A stretch of 64,000 nucleotides of DNA, from contig JANBPK010000846.1 of the NCBI GenBank assembly GCA_027579435.1, forward strand, positions 1-64,000, in the 5' to 3' direction. Shown here in pieces: positions 35,371 through 47,672 of this stretch. The translations under genes and the position numbers were made by a program. Origin of the DNA: Candolleomyces eurysporus (lineage: Eukaryota; Basidiomycota; Agaricomycetes; Agaricales; Psathyrellaceae). The notes beneath the pieces are model-generated. The model did not search any database. It was not told the DNA's origin and saw nothing but the letters and a program-made list of their open reading frames with translations. The number at the start of each line of letters is the position of its first letter. Position 1 is the stretch's first letter.

Positions 35371-36810
35371 ATGTTGTTCAACCTTGCGTCTCTTGTCGCT
35401 GTTCTCTACCTTAATGTCTTCGGGACGTTAGCTCTTCCCGTCGTCGAGCCTCGAGCGGATGGCGTTGACCAGACCACATACAACAACATGGAGAGGTTTG
35501 CCAGATTCTCCTCGGCTGCCTATCAGCTTATTTGCCCTCGACCTCTGGGCACCACCCTCATCAAATCGGTGAGTCTTCTGGAAGCCTCTCCGCTCGTTTT
35601 GCTGACCTTTTGTCGTTCCTTGAATTTTAGATTGACAGGTCTGGTACGCAAGGCTTCGTCACTCGTGATGACAATAGAAAGGAGATTGTCGTCTCCTTCA
35701 GAGGCACCTTCAGCATTGGAGACGCTATCGTTGGTACGTCTTTTTGCGCGGTTTGACCAGTCACGAAATAATCTTACTCACTGCACACAGACCTCCAGGT
35801 AGCTATGACCGACCTCAACTCGCCTGGAGTAACCGGTGTTGGATCCTCTCGAGTCCACACCGGATTCCACTTCGCCTACAACGCTGTCGCAAACGACGTT
35901 ATCACGGCTGTACGAGGCCAGCTGTCGTCTCGACCGAGCTATACAGTTGTTGTTACCGGTAAGTCGATGATGATCTATAAACGCATCAATGGACTACAAT
36001 GAGATCATGCAACTGATCCGTGTCCGCTGTCCCCATCAGGCCACTCGCTCGGAGGTGCGGTTGCATCGTTGGGTGCGCTATCGCTCAAGTCTGCGTTCCC
36101 CAGCGCAAACGTCAAGCTTTACACCTACGGTAAGATCGTCTGATTCTTACATTTGCCGATAATTTGTTCAACGAGAATTTCTGGTCCCAGGCCAACCCCG
36201 AGTCGGAAATGCCGCTTTTGCGAGCTTGGTCGAGAGCCGCGTTGGTGCTAGTAACATTTACAGAGGTATGTTCTCTGAGTCGATCCATGTGTTAATATCG
36301 TCCTTACCGTCGCTCAATTATAGTTGTACACACATATGGTCAGTAGACACGATGCAGTACCACGGGTACATAAATTGATCACCTGAACGCATTGACAGAC
36401 GGAGTCCCGACTGTCCTCTTCAAGGCTCTTGGCTATCGGCACTTGTACGTATATTTACTTTCTTGATTTACCATTATCTGCACCCAGATTCTAACCCTTC
36501 TTTCCCTTTCCTGTTGATAGCGCGACTGAGTACTGGCAGTTCAAAGATCCTTCTAAGCCTGCCAACTTCAGGAAGTGCTCAGGTGGTGACGACCCATCCT
36601 GTAGCGACTCTATTCGTAAGTCGAAGTTTTCATGTGTTAAAATCCCTTGACGTTCATTGACCCTATTTAACGTTACAGCTTCCACTTTCATCAATCCTGC
36701 TCATCTCATCTACTTCGACCAACGTAAGTGTATTGTTCCTGGCACTTGACCCAAGGCTGACAAACTTGGGGAGCGTAGCGATGGCCCTGAACCCTCTTCT
36801 TTGCATTTGA
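35371..36810 (+). CDS. secreted class 3 lipase (alpha/beta hydrolase)
   Basis: A multi-exon gene. The N-terminus LFNLASLVAVLYLNVFGTLA is a signal peptide. The mature part has VVSFRGTFSIGDAIVD (oxyanion-hole region), VVVTGHSLGGAVASLGALS (nucleophile serine in GHSLGG), YTYGQPRVGNAAFA, VVHTYDGVPTV (candidate catalytic Asp) and INPAHLIYF (candidate catalytic His). The protein is about 290 aa, near the family norm for fungal extracellular triacylglycerol lipases and feruloyl-esterase-like members. Its likely role is extracellular ester hydrolysis. One internal exon is only 15 nt (36324-36338), encoding VHTY and split codons. The last exon ends ALNPLLCI at 36810. Confidence 0.87.
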
Positions 36811-37149
36811 AAGGGAGGGCCATGAGGGTTATATGGTCATGTGTCCTGGTTACGACTGTTACGATCTGAATGCTGTTGTATAACTAGCCCTTCGCAATTT
36901 CTCGTGCGACTGCACAGTGAAGCTTGAGCATTCTCGCGCCTCATTTTTGTATTCTTTTATTTATAAATTATTCACTGGATACTCGTGACCAAAACACTGC
37001 TTTCTCTCTTGTTCTGATTTCTTCCCTATGAGGCAATCGACCAGGACGGTGATATAAAGAAGATCTGATTGGCTGACCACCCGAGGGTCAAAGCAACCAC
37101 GGGAGGACAGACACCATAGTATAATGGCAAGATGCGGCGAAATTATAAG
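36811..37149. other. intergenic, lipase 3' flank and tRNA 5' flank
   Basis: No gene seen. A short stretch at 37118-37140 (tagtataatggcaagatgc) resembles a tRNA A-box but has no matching downstream arms of its own. Confidence 0.5.
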
Positions 37150-37234
37150 GTCCGTATCGATTAGGGGTTAAATCACTTCGTTGTGGCGCTTCAGCTGTTC
37201 CGAAGAGCCGCTGGTTCGATTCCAGCTACGGACA
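37150..37234 (+). tRNA. tRNA-His (GTG) with 13-nt intron
   Basis: The acceptor stem GTCCGTA pairs fully with TACGGAC (37227-37233). The D arm is GATT...AATC. The anticodon stem CTTCG/CGAAG encloses loop TTGTGG-C, with anticodon GTG. Thirteen extra bases sit between positions 37 and 38, the standard nuclear tRNA intron site. The T arm is GCTGG-TTCGATT-CCAGC, the discriminator is A, and a TTTT pol III terminator follows at 37238-37241. A genomic G lies at position -1. Confidence 0.88.
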
Positions 37235-37740
37235 TACTTTTCGTTTTTGCTCCTTTTCCTTCAATTCTCTGCCTCGATCAACACTCTCGGGATACTAGGA
37301 AGCCGCCTAACTTTCTAGAAGATATCGGTAGATCTTTTGGACCGACGTCCAGCCAGCCCAATTCAGAGCAAGGCTATCTATTGCTGGCAGGTCGGCGCGC
37401 CAAGGAGATGAAGAGTGCTAGTGCTGTTGCCCTCCACGTTGGTCGGCTGTGCTTGAGCCGGACGGTGTTGCCGCTTGCAACATTTGGTCGTCGTAGCTAT
37501 GGCACAGCTTTACTGAACATTTTGATATGTAGCAAAGTACATCATTGCATGCTGCGGGGAAGCCCCCGGGCCCATGTTACAGGAAATCTCCGTGGAGCAG
37601 ACAACAGTGTTGGTCTTTCGGCTATAAAGTGAGGCCTGGTCAGAGTTTGACAACTTTTGTATATTCGTATCCCTAATTTCTCTTCCACAGCGCTCGATTA
37701 GTGCTCGCATTACTACGGAGCACGACGCCTGCCTCTGAAC
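37235..37740. other. intergenic, no gene recognised
   Basis: After the tRNA terminator there is no recognisable gene. A 149-codon plus frame starting at 37183 overlaps the tRNA and has no motif. Confidence 0.5.
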
Positions 37741-38909
37741 ATGGCTTTCCCTGCGCCCGTAGGTGGAATTCCCTTCCCAGCAGATTTTGGACCATCGATT
37801 ACCTTTGCGATCCTCTATGCGCTGCTCCTTCCCCTCACTGTGTATAGAATGTGGGGCAAACGTTCTCGAACGTGGCGTATTTTTGGGACTATAACCTTCT
37901 CCTTGGAACGGTAAGTGATTTGCGGCATTAGTCCTGGAATTGACTTCCTGAGACCTTGCCAGGATAGTCTTGTTCTCCTTCCGCGCCGTTCAGTCACGAA
38001 GGGACAGCTGGCGATTTTCCAATCGCCTCTTAAAATACTCGCAGGGCAGCTGGGGTGTTGGGTACATCGGTATAGCCAGTGACCTAGTTCAACTCCTTCG
38101 CTGTCTGCTGGTCAACCCGACATACGGAGAGGAGAGGTACGACGAGGCCCCAACCTCTCGCAATCAGAAATCATATTTCCAAGTGCCCGAAGATGGGGAG
38201 CAAGACCGAGCGGAAGAGCGTGCTCGGGTCCGTCGGTTTTCCGACTTCTTGTCGCTCGCATTCCTCAGTGCGAGTATACCTGCAATCATTGTTGGCTTTC
38301 GTTTCAACAAGGATAATTTCAACAGTGAGGAAAAAGCGGACAGTGTGATGAAGCTGAGGTGAGCTACTTGTAACGCAGTCAAAGCAACCTACAGCTGATT
38401 GGGTTTTCCTCTCAGATACGCGAGCAGCGCTGTCGCACTGTTCTTGAGCCTGGTGATTATCGCCGCTGCACAGTGGTCACGTCAAAAACAAGCTCGAGCC
38501 TCTGTGAGGACTTGTCAACTGCTGGCTGTGCTGGTACTGTTGATTGTGAGTACCCCCTCGGTAAGAGTAACATGTCCGGAGATCTCAGACCAATTTGCTT
38601 TAGGCGGTGGTGCCAATTTACCGGCTATCCATCATGTTTCACAAAACACCTGCCCTTGAGTCCCAGGGGCCAGGGTCACAGAGCAGCCCTGGGGCTCAAG
38701 CCGCATTTTATATTTTCCACGTCGTGCCCGAATTCTTGACCACCGTCACCCTCCTCGGTCTGAATGTAAGGAAGGTTTTTGGGACAGGATTCTGGGGAGA
38801 TTGGCGTAATTCAGACGATACTCCAGAAGAGCAGGCGAAGCGAAGAGCTAAACAGGCGGCAAGGGAAAATGTAAGGCTTGTGGCAGAGGGGAGTGCAAGT
38901 ACGGCATAA
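37741..38909 (+). CDS. seven-pass membrane protein, receptor-like, agaricomycete-type
   Basis: Four exons join in phase: 37741-37910, 37963-38358, 38416-38545, 38604-38909; 333 aa. Seven hydrophobic segments are visible, for example SITFAILYALLLPLTVYRMW, RIVLFSF, VGYIGIASDLVQLLRCLLV, FLSLAFLSASIPAIIVGF, YASSAVALFLSLVIIAAA, LLAVLVLLIAVVPIYRLSIM and AAFYIFHVVPEFLTTVTLLG. The extracellular N-terminus is short (MAFPAPVGGIPFPADFGPS) and the cytosolic C-terminus is basic. I recall similar mushroom proteins labelled family C-like GPCR, but no ligand or G-protein motif can be assigned from sequence. The plasma membrane is the likely site. Confidence 0.7.
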
Positions 38910-40930
38910 CGTCGAGTGCATACTATGTCACTTCGAGCGTCGATAAAGTAATTATCAATATTGATATACCCTTAATTAATAAGAGAAATTTGACATACTA
39001 AACGCTGCATTATTTCCGAGCTAATAGCCTAGGTTAGTATACTTTGGTACATGCTACATGCCTTGTGTCTGCCACTGATTCCCGCACTGAGCGCTGAGAC
39101 GGAAGGACGCCGATCTCTGAGCTCGGCATCTTTGGTGCCTCCCAAGAAGTCACTGCCACATGCCCCTCTGAGGCCAGAAGGACCTTCTATCCTCCGCTTC
39201 ATAGCAGTGTCTTCGCTGCAGCGCCTCTCTGCGCGTTACCTCAACGAAATGAAGCCGATCAAGCAAATACTGCTGCGAGTAATATCTATAACTGATGACT
39301 GTATGACTGGGAATATCTGGGACGAATACGAGACGAACCGTAAAGAGTCCAGAAAACTGACAAGCCAGAAAGAAAAATAATGCATATGTAAAAAAAAATG
39401 GATCCCGCTCGCGATCGAGAGAATATAGGCATCCAAGAGGTGGGCGATGGTCAACACATCGACGCGAAGGCTCGGCACTAACGTTCTCAATCTCTCCCCC
39501 TACTACATAGCTCAAAGGAACACTTGTTCGGAAGACCTCCCGTTCCACAATTGCCGGCTCCCGGCCACATAGAGGGTTACAGTCACGACAGCCATAATGT
39601 TGGCTGCTCGAACATCAGACAAGTTACCGTAACCTGAGTCGCAATTCGTTTGTGGCCAGTCAGGCGCCTCCAGTTGACAATATGCCGGTCCGTCGTCCCT
39701 CTCTTGACCCTCCGTTTTTTGTTCCAGGACTCAATATCCATTGATAGCCACCGTTCCAATCAGTCGGCGGGGCTTGGATCTTCTCCGCTAGGCGTTCCCA
39801 GAATAATTACTCCCCCAAGACTCGGCGTCCATTGAGAGCCATCGCTCAAATGGATCCAGTATTCGAGTCCCCTCCCCCGGATGGTCTCCGTTCCCAGAAG
39901 ACTTACGCCCCCAAGTTTCCGTAGTAAAGGGCAGTGCCTAATACTAATATAAATATTGAGTGTGATTCTAGTGCAGCATACGTTGTGGCTGGCGGTGTGC
40001 AGTTTTGGCGGGAGGTGAAACCCAACGACTCGCATCTAAGCCAAGTCCTTATCGGTACCGCCTCATGACACCGGTATCATTGACATATCTCGGAATTCAC
40101 CAGATCTTCCAACTCACATCCAGCGAGGAAGTGAATGGTTGGCTATGACATTTACGATATACATCTCCTTTTCCCATACAATCTAGGTGTATAAGGGTCT
40201 TTCCCTTTCCTACGCGCTCCACTCATGTATCGCTCCATCTAGGACCTCAATATGCGAATATGGCATTGATTCGGCGAATCGGAATGGCTCAAATCTATTC
40301 TCACGTTTGCCTTGGTGCCTTGGATGCAACTCTCTTTTCAACTCTCTTCAAGTAACCACCTCAAAGCTGCCTCCAGCTCGTCCCTGGGGGCAATCATGGA
40401 ATTTCTTTGACCGCTGAGAACCAGCAATGGCATACATGAATCGACTGTGACTCGATAACGTGGACGGAACGGCGTTATTTGCCTCAGGCTTTTTATAGAT
40501 TTCCATCGCTCATACGAGCCGAGCGCACTTGTCGCATTAAGGTGAAGAATTATGGAGATTTCTCCATCGCATTTGGGTCATTTCTGGTCGCTTGGGTCGC
40601 TTCATGTGCCGCTGTCGTTCCATTTCTGGTACACTGTTGGCCAGATGACGGTGGCAAGTTTGAATGGAAATCTCAGTAGTCGCCTCCGCACTTCTCTGAA
40701 ATGGGTTCCCGGCCATTGCTACATAGCGTATCCTGAATCATGGTGCGTGAATTCAAAGTGCCAACGACAGCTTTTGGTCACCCCTGCTGATTGTGACGGA
40801 ACTTGACCAGGTTTCAACCCCCCCNTTTGGACCAATGTGGCGTTCCCGCGTGTGTTTAAGAGGGCCTGACTCTGTTTGGGTATGAAGAAATAACCCCCCT
40901 TCTCATCACCGAGGCTCTACAGTCTGTTCT
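38910..40930. other. long flank of P450 array with duplicated segments
   Basis: No gene recognised. The segment at about 39211-39440 recurs at 46620-46860 (same strand) and about 60790-60930 (inverted). The segment at 39725-39930 recurs inverted at about 60100-60270 and contains two imperfect ~90-bp internal copies (ending cgttcccagaataattac and cgttcccagaagacttac). The last 250 bp match other P450 upstream blocks. Confidence 0.6.
40850..40930 (+). promoter_or_regulatory. conserved P450 core promoter, gene 1
   Basis: TGTGTTTAAGAGGGC at 40851-40865 sits 76 bp before the ATG. The same block appears before the other P450 copies, usually as TTTAAA. Confidence 0.6.
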
Positions 40931-43186
40931 ATGGGAACATATATCAATTCATTTGCGATTCTCGCCATTGGTGCGCTTCTCTACGCGATCAACAGGCGTC
41001 GAAAGCCTTCTCTGCCGCTTCCTCCTGGTCCGAAAGGATTGCCGTTGGTTGGAAACCTCTTCCAAGTACCTTCAGAATTCGAATGGATCAAGTACCATGA
41101 ATGGTCTACCGAGCTGAGTCAGTACACTCACTGCGTTGACTCTTCGTACCCCATTTGCTCAGTCCCTCTTTAACAGAGACCGGTATTCTTCATTTGCAGA
41201 TGGCGGGGACTCATATTATCGTATTGGACAACTATGAGGTCGCTATGGACCTTCTTGAATCTAGGTCCTCGATATATTCTGGCAGGTAGTGACCAGTTCA
41301 TTTATTATGCTCCTCCCGTAACGCCAACAATTATTGACCTTGTAGACCACGCCTGGTCATGATGATAGAACTTATGGGCTGGGGCTTCAATTTTGGCTTC
41401 GTGGATTACGGTAAATGACTCTCTTGTCTAATATGCCCGTATGTTTACACTTGATTTGGATCAGGTGATTTTTGGTGCGTAAATGTATGTCGTCTTGACA
41501 AAAACCTACGACTTGATGCTTTGGTAGGCGCAAGCATCGACGACTGGCCCACCAATCTCTGCAAGCGACAGCTATAAAGCAATACAGACCTCACCTGGCC
41601 CTGGCAACGCGGAAACTTTTAAAGCATCTCTTGGATGATCGAGATGATGGGAAGTTAATCCCTCATCTCAGGCAGTGGGTTTGGCTTTGAACCGATATCA
41701 TCTCTTTCTCACCACTCACAATCGTATACAGGCTTACAGCAGAGACAATTCTGTCTGTCGCTTATGGCATCCAAGTGCAAGAGGAGAATGACCCTTATGT
41801 TGAGCTCGCCGAAGCCGCAAATCAGGGAGCCATAATTGCTACGGTTCCTGGAAGGTTTCTTGTCGAAGCTATTCCCATTTTGAAATATGTTCCGGCCTGG
41901 TTTCCTGGTGCATCATTCAAGCGCAAAGCGCGCGAATGGTACAAACTCACCCGGATGATGGTCGAGGTTCCTTATGCAGATGCCAAAAAGCGCATTGTAT
42001 GTATCATCTGTCTTTTCCTTCAGCTTTTGAGAGCCAGCAACTTATGATCACCATTTTGCAGGAATCTGGAAATTCTGCAGTTTCAGTTCTGCTGACGAAC
42101 CTTCAGAAAATCGAAGCAGGTGTAAAGGACGATGCATTTACGGAAGACGTCCTTCGGAATACTGTAGGCGCCTTATATGCAGGTAAAAGTCAACCTCGTC
42201 TATTACCATGACGTTGCATTGACTGTCATATCGGTCTTTAGCGGGATCCGACACAGTGAGTACATGGCTGAAGGACCTTTGTCGTGTTCTCGGCTAGCGG
42301 GACTATATATAGACTGTCTCGGCGATGGTGACTTGCATACTTGGCCTTCTCGAGCACCCCGAAATTCTCAAGAGGGCGCAAGAGCAAATCGATGCTGTTG
42401 TAAAGCCCGGGCATTTACCTGATCTCGACGATGAGCCCTCCCTTCCCTATGTGACAGCTATAGCAAAGGAGGCGCTTCGCTGGAGGGACGTCCTTCCGCT
42501 TGGTGCGTCATACTTTTTTTNCTGCTTCTATATTCTCTCGTGAGTATTTAGACACGTCCCTCAGGTGTCCCGCACGCCCTCTCTGCGGATGACGAATATA
42601 AAGGCTATCGTCTCCCCGCAGGTGCAATCATTCTCGCAAATGGATGGTGAGTTGGCGTTTTTCTCTGGCTTTCTTGCCTCTGGAACACTCCAAACTGTGG
42701 ATACACATCTCAGGGCCATGCTCCATGACGAAAGCATCTACGCAAACCCTTTCGAGTTCAACCCCGACCGATTTATAGATCCTGAAACAGGAAAAATCGA
42801 CTACTCACGCGCTCGTGACCCTGAACATGCATGCTTTGGATTCGGCCGCAGGATTTGTCCAGGAAGGTTCATGGCCTTTGAATCTTTGTGGCTAGGGATA
42901 GCGTCCCTCATCGCCACATTCAATATCGAGAAACCCAAGGAGAAGGTCACTCTTTCTTCGGGTGAGGAAGTGGAAAGGACAGTAGAGCTGACTCATGAAT
43001 ATAAATCCGGTCTCGTTGTGTGGGTTCATCTTTTCCCCCCNTTTCTGTTTCAAGTAATAGAAGAAATTTGACCTTCATTCTTTCAGGATGGCTAAACCTT
43101 TTCGATGTGTGTTCAGGCCGCGATCAGAGGAGAAGGCGGAGTTGATTCGTGCTTCAGTGCTGCAGGGCGAAGACTTATTACACTAG
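40931..43186 (+). CDS. cytochrome P450, array gene 1
   Basis: A multi-exon gene with all visible junctions in phase. An N-terminal membrane anchor (residues 1-22, SFAILAIGALLYAIN) is followed by the basic/proline hinge LPLPPGPKGLPLVGN. Later marks are DYGDFWRKHRRL (helix C), the I-helix AAGSDT-TVS formed across two introns, EALR (ExxR, K-helix), NPFEFNPDRF and the heme loop FGFGRRICPGRF with its cysteine ligand. The product is about 510 aa, normal for microsomal class II P450s, which oxygenate small hydrophobic substrates with NADPH-P450 reductase in the ER. From memory it resembles basidiomycete proteins annotated as O-methylsterigmatocystin-oxidoreductase-like; the substrate is unknown. Ns at 42521 and 43041 fall in introns and do no coding harm. 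Confidence 0.92.
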
Positions 43187-43999
43187 TAAACGGAAGCAAA
43201 ATAAACTCCATGTACAGTACCCTGAAATTTCCGATGAATTTTACCGGTTCAATCCCACTTCACCAACCAACTGATCAGCTTCTGTTCAAAGTCAAGATGG
43301 CGCAGCCAGTGCTGATCTTGTCGGGAAGTTCATTGACGAAACTTAGGCCATGATCACGAGCCGTGAACGAGATAATCCGGGGTGAAGAAATTGCTATGGC
43401 CTTCATGATGTGCATCTCGAGTTCCTTTTCCTATGCGATTCATTACACGTGCTTCTTGATATAGTGTTGTCTTTTTCAGACGTCCGATTCAATCGATTGG
43501 ACTTATGAATATGCAAGCAGTCTGACGCCCGATGACACAGCAGCGTCACATTTCAATTGGTGGCTTTCATTGCTCCAGTCAGAGCTTTTTATCACATCAA
43601 GGCGGAGAACTGTGGGTTTCCCCAGAGTCCAATCAGGACATTGGTTGATCGCCGCTTGTCGCCACTACCATCCCATATCTGGTTAGGCATACCAGATGAA
43701 AGGTTGATTTTCTTTACCGAATTCAGATTTCACGAGTTGCCTCTGCACGTCTTCCGAATGGCCCACGTTCCCAGCTACGACGATGGTTATCTCGCTTATC
43801 TTGAATCTCCGGCTCGTAAAGGTCAAAGTGTATTGGCCAAGCTTCCGGATTGTGGTGGAACGGGAATGCAGGTTTGACCCCCTGCCAGTGTTTGACAGAA
43901 ATGGGGTGCCCATATGTGTTTAAAAGAGGCTTGCTTGACTATGCTTAACTGTGAAGAGATAAGTCCTCCCGTTCTCGCCAAGAATCTCCAGTCTGCTCA
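43187..43999. other. intergenic between P450 genes 1 and 2, holds conserved promoter block
   Basis: No gene. From about 43690 to 43990 the sequence matches, in reverse orientation, the upstream DNA of array gene 4 (59160-59400), including tgcacgtcttccgaatggcc / cccacgttcc and the TTTAAAAG element at 43918-43925, 82 bp before the next ATG. Confidence 0.7.
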
Positions 44000-46259
44000 A
44001 TGGGAACATACATCGATTTCCTTGCGATTCTCGCTACTGGAGCGCTTCTCTACACGATTAACAGGCGTCGAAAGGCTTCTCTGCCGCTTCCTCCTGGTCC
44101 GAAAGGGCTGCCGTTGGTTGGAAACCTGTTCCAAATACCTGCCGAGCTCCAATGGATGAAGTACCATGAATGGTCGACTGAGCTCAGTAAGCTTTTCGCC
44201 TCCTCGCATGCCATTTTACTGCTTAGTGACTCTTCGACAGACACCGATATTCTCCATCTACAGGTAGCAGGGACTCATATCATCGTATTGGACAATTACA
44301 ACGTTGCCGCGGACCTTCTAGAATCGAGGTCCTCGCTATATTCCGACAGGTGGAGATGATTTCACGCCGGGCGTCAGTCCTCAATACTAACAATCTTTCA
44401 CATCGTAGACCACGCTTGGTCATGATAATGGAACTTATAGGCGGGGACTTCAATTTCGGCTTTCGGTATTACGGTGAATAAATTTCTCATTCTGTCAAAC
44501 TCGCCAAATTGAGATTTCATTCGGATATCCGTCAGGGGATTTTTGGTGCGTAGATACGCCGTCTTGAAGAAAACTATGACTTGATACTCTGATAGGCGTA
44601 AGCATCGACGACTCGCCCAAACATCTATGCAAGCGACGGCAATAAGGCAATACAGACCTCACCTAGCCCAGGCCACGCGGAAACTCTTGAAGCGTCTCTT
44701 GGATGATCGAGAAGATGGAAACTTAATCCCTCATCTCAGGCAGTGAGTCTGGTTTTGAGCTAACACCGTCTCCTTGCCACTTACAGCTATATACAGGCTT
44801 ACGGCGGAGACAATTCTGTCTGTCGCGTATGGCATGCAAATACAAGAGGAGAACGATCCTTATATCAAACTCTCCGAAGACGGAAATCGGGGATCGATTA
44901 TTGCTGCTGTTCCTGGAAGGTTTTTCGTCGAGTTTATCCCCATTCTGAAATACGTTCCGGCCTGGTTCCCTGGCGCTTCCTTCAAGCGGAAGGCTCGCGA
45001 GTGGTATAAAATGACCAGAGCGATGGTGGAAGTTCCTTACGCAGATGCAAAAGGGCGAATTGTCGGTATCATTTATTTCTCTCCTCTGGCTTCGGGAGTC
45101 AGCAGCACTTACATCGCATTTTCGCAGCAATCTGGGGATTCCACCGTTTCGATTTTACGGACAAACCTGCAGAAAATCGAAGCTGGTGAACAGGATGATG
45201 CGCTGACGGAAGACGTACTTCGGAATACCCTAGCTGTTTTATATGCAGGTAAACAGCCAGTTTCTCGGATACGATGAGGAACCCATTGACCACTCTTGAT
45301 ACACCGGTTTCCAGGCGGGTCTGACACGGTGAGAAGCCTTTTCAGGCCTTCATAAGCTTTTCTTTGGCTAACAGGGTAGTACACAGAGTGTCTCAACGAT
45401 GACGAGCTGCGTCTTGGCTCTTCTGGAGCACCCCGAGATCCTGAAGAAGGCACAAATGCAGATTGACAGCGTCGTGAAACCTGGGCATCTCCCTGATCTC
45501 GATGACGAGCCATCCCTTCCCTATATAACAGCGATCGTGAAGGAGGCGCTTCGCTGGAGGGACGTCGCCCCGTTTGGTGGGTCGTTATCATGCTTTGATA
45601 CGACCTCATTGACTAATCCGTCTTTGCTCAGGAGTCCCGCACGCTCTCTCCACGGAGGACGAATATAATGGCTACCGTCTCCCCGCAGGCGCAATTATTA
45701 TAGCAAACCAATGGTGAGTGAGGGCCTGCCAGCATTTACTCGGACTTTCTGAGATTCCTGGATCATTAAAACGTCATGGGTCTGCGTTCTAGGGCAATGC
45801 TTCACGACGAAAATGTCTACGCTGACCCTTTCGAATTCAACCCTGACCGATTCATAAATCCTGAGACGGGAAAAATCGACTACTCACGCGCTCGTGACCC
45901 TGCTCATGCATGCTTTGGATTCGGCCGCAGAATTTGTCCAGGAAGGTTCATAGCCTTTGAGTCTATGTGGCTGACGATAGCATCCCTCATCGCTACATTC
46001 GATATCGAGAAAGCCAAGGAGAAGGTGACTCTTCCTTCAGGAGAGGAAGTGGAAAGGACAGTCGAGTTGACTCATGAGTACGAGGCTGCTCTCGTTGTGT
46101 GAGTTCGATTTGGCCCTCTGTCGTTTAAGTTGTATAATTCTGACCTTCTTTTTTGACAGAATGGCTAAACCTTTTAGATGTGTGTTCAAGCCACGCTCAG
46201 AGGCAAAGGCAGAGTTGGTTCGTGCTTCAGCATTGCAGGACCAAGACTCATTACACTAG
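44000..46259 (+). CDS. cytochrome P450, array gene 2
   Basis: Closely related to array gene 1 with the same intron pattern. Start MGTYIDFLAILATGALLYTI (membrane anchor), then LPLPPGPKGLPLVGN. Helix C reads YGDFWRKHRRLAQ, the I-helix AGGSDT-SVSTM, the K-helix KEALRWRDV and the heme loop FGFGRRICPGRF. The C-terminus AKPFRCVFKPRS...DQDSLH ends at 46259. The visible splice junctions are in phase and the gene appears functional. It is the last plus-strand P450; the remaining three copies face it on the other strand about 8 kb away. Confidence 0.92.
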
Positions 46260-47672
46260 TAAATGAAAGGAAGAAAGTTAAATGCCATCTGTACGATATC
46301 CCGAGCGTCCAATTGATTTTCCCTTTGGCTCAAGTCTACTAGACGCCCCCGGAATTCAACCGTCCATTCTTGAATTTGACGAGTCTAAGAGATGCATCGA
46401 AGTGGCGCGCAGTTTATACTTCCTGGCGGAGACTTCACTGAGAGAAAGCGAGCGAACGATGGGCTGCGGAGCACCCGGGACAGGCACTTCAAATTCAACT
46501 AGCCAGTGCGATTGTATTGTACTTGCATATTTTGCTTTTAGATCCTAGCTATAGTTTATCGAATTGAGGTCCAAATCAATCAACTCCATCTTTTCCTTCG
46601 ACCCTCGTTTGGACACGCATCTCAAAAGTTTAGCCACGCCGCTGAGAGGAAAATGAAGGTCGACAAACTAATACTGCTACGAATAATACATACAACCGGA
46701 GTTCAATGAACTACCTGGAACGAACACGAGAAGAACGGTAGAGAGTCGATACGTTCATCGAGAAAACTGACAATCGAGAAAGAAAAAATGTAAGAAAAGG
46801 GAGCCCGCTCGAGAGAATAGGCAGATAACTTATAAGAGGTGGCGATGCTCAACATCACCTCTGTGCGTTTCCACTGGCACCGGTGCGGGCAAGGGGAGGT
46901 GAAAGGGAGTTGTAAATAAAATGTAGTAACGGCGAATAGTCCCAGTCTAGGGACATGATGAAAAAAAAAAAAACCAGTGGGGCCTGCTTCCCTTAACAGA
47001 CAACCTCGCAGAGGCAATATTGAATATAAAGAGATTTGAAGGGTCTATATTTGAATCCCATGACTGGGCACCATAACTCGCAAATCAATCCGCCAGAGTC
47101 CCCTGAAAAAATAGGAATAACGTTAAACAAGGAGAGAGTGGACGTAAATGAGTGGTCGGTGTAGGAAGGAATGGGTGAGTTGGAGCATCGGCCGCGAAAC
47201 GGGGCGGGGTGGGCGACTAGAAGCGTCATGAGGTTCGCTGCAAAGGCTTCGAGCCGTGAATAAGGACCAAACGGTGCTGCCGGTGCTGCAATATGCGCCC
47301 GACTCTCGTGGGGACTAGGTAAGCTCCAGCAGGAGTTTCCCTGGCGCAACGCCATTAAGCCCTCGGGCGGCGATTCTTGACCCCCATCACAAAGGACAGA
47401 GAGGTCAAGGAAAACCACACAGCCAGAAAAGATCGGAGAGCAGGGAGTCGGGACACAGCAACAATTGGAGTGTGGATGCAACAGCAACGTCGATCTCTCA
47501 CGGCCGAACAAGCTTTGTAGCTAGCAGGTTATGGCCCGGGTCTCAAAATAAACTGGCAGTAACGGCAGAAGTGATTACTGCGGTTGTGATCACAGCTCGT
47601 ATATTACTCTGTCCATTGACACGAAATTACTTTCACGGTAACGGACGAATCAATGGATGTCTGAACACTTAC
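46260..47672. other. intergenic with duplicated flank segment
   Basis: The first 150 bp (46290-46420) match the downstream flanks of the minus-strand P450s (cgagtctaagagatgcatcga). The stretch at 46620-46860 is a copy of the 39211-39440 segment. A minus-strand frame at 46993-47511 has acceptor-like sites and could be part of the gene starting at 47945, but I cannot support its exons. Confidence 0.5.
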
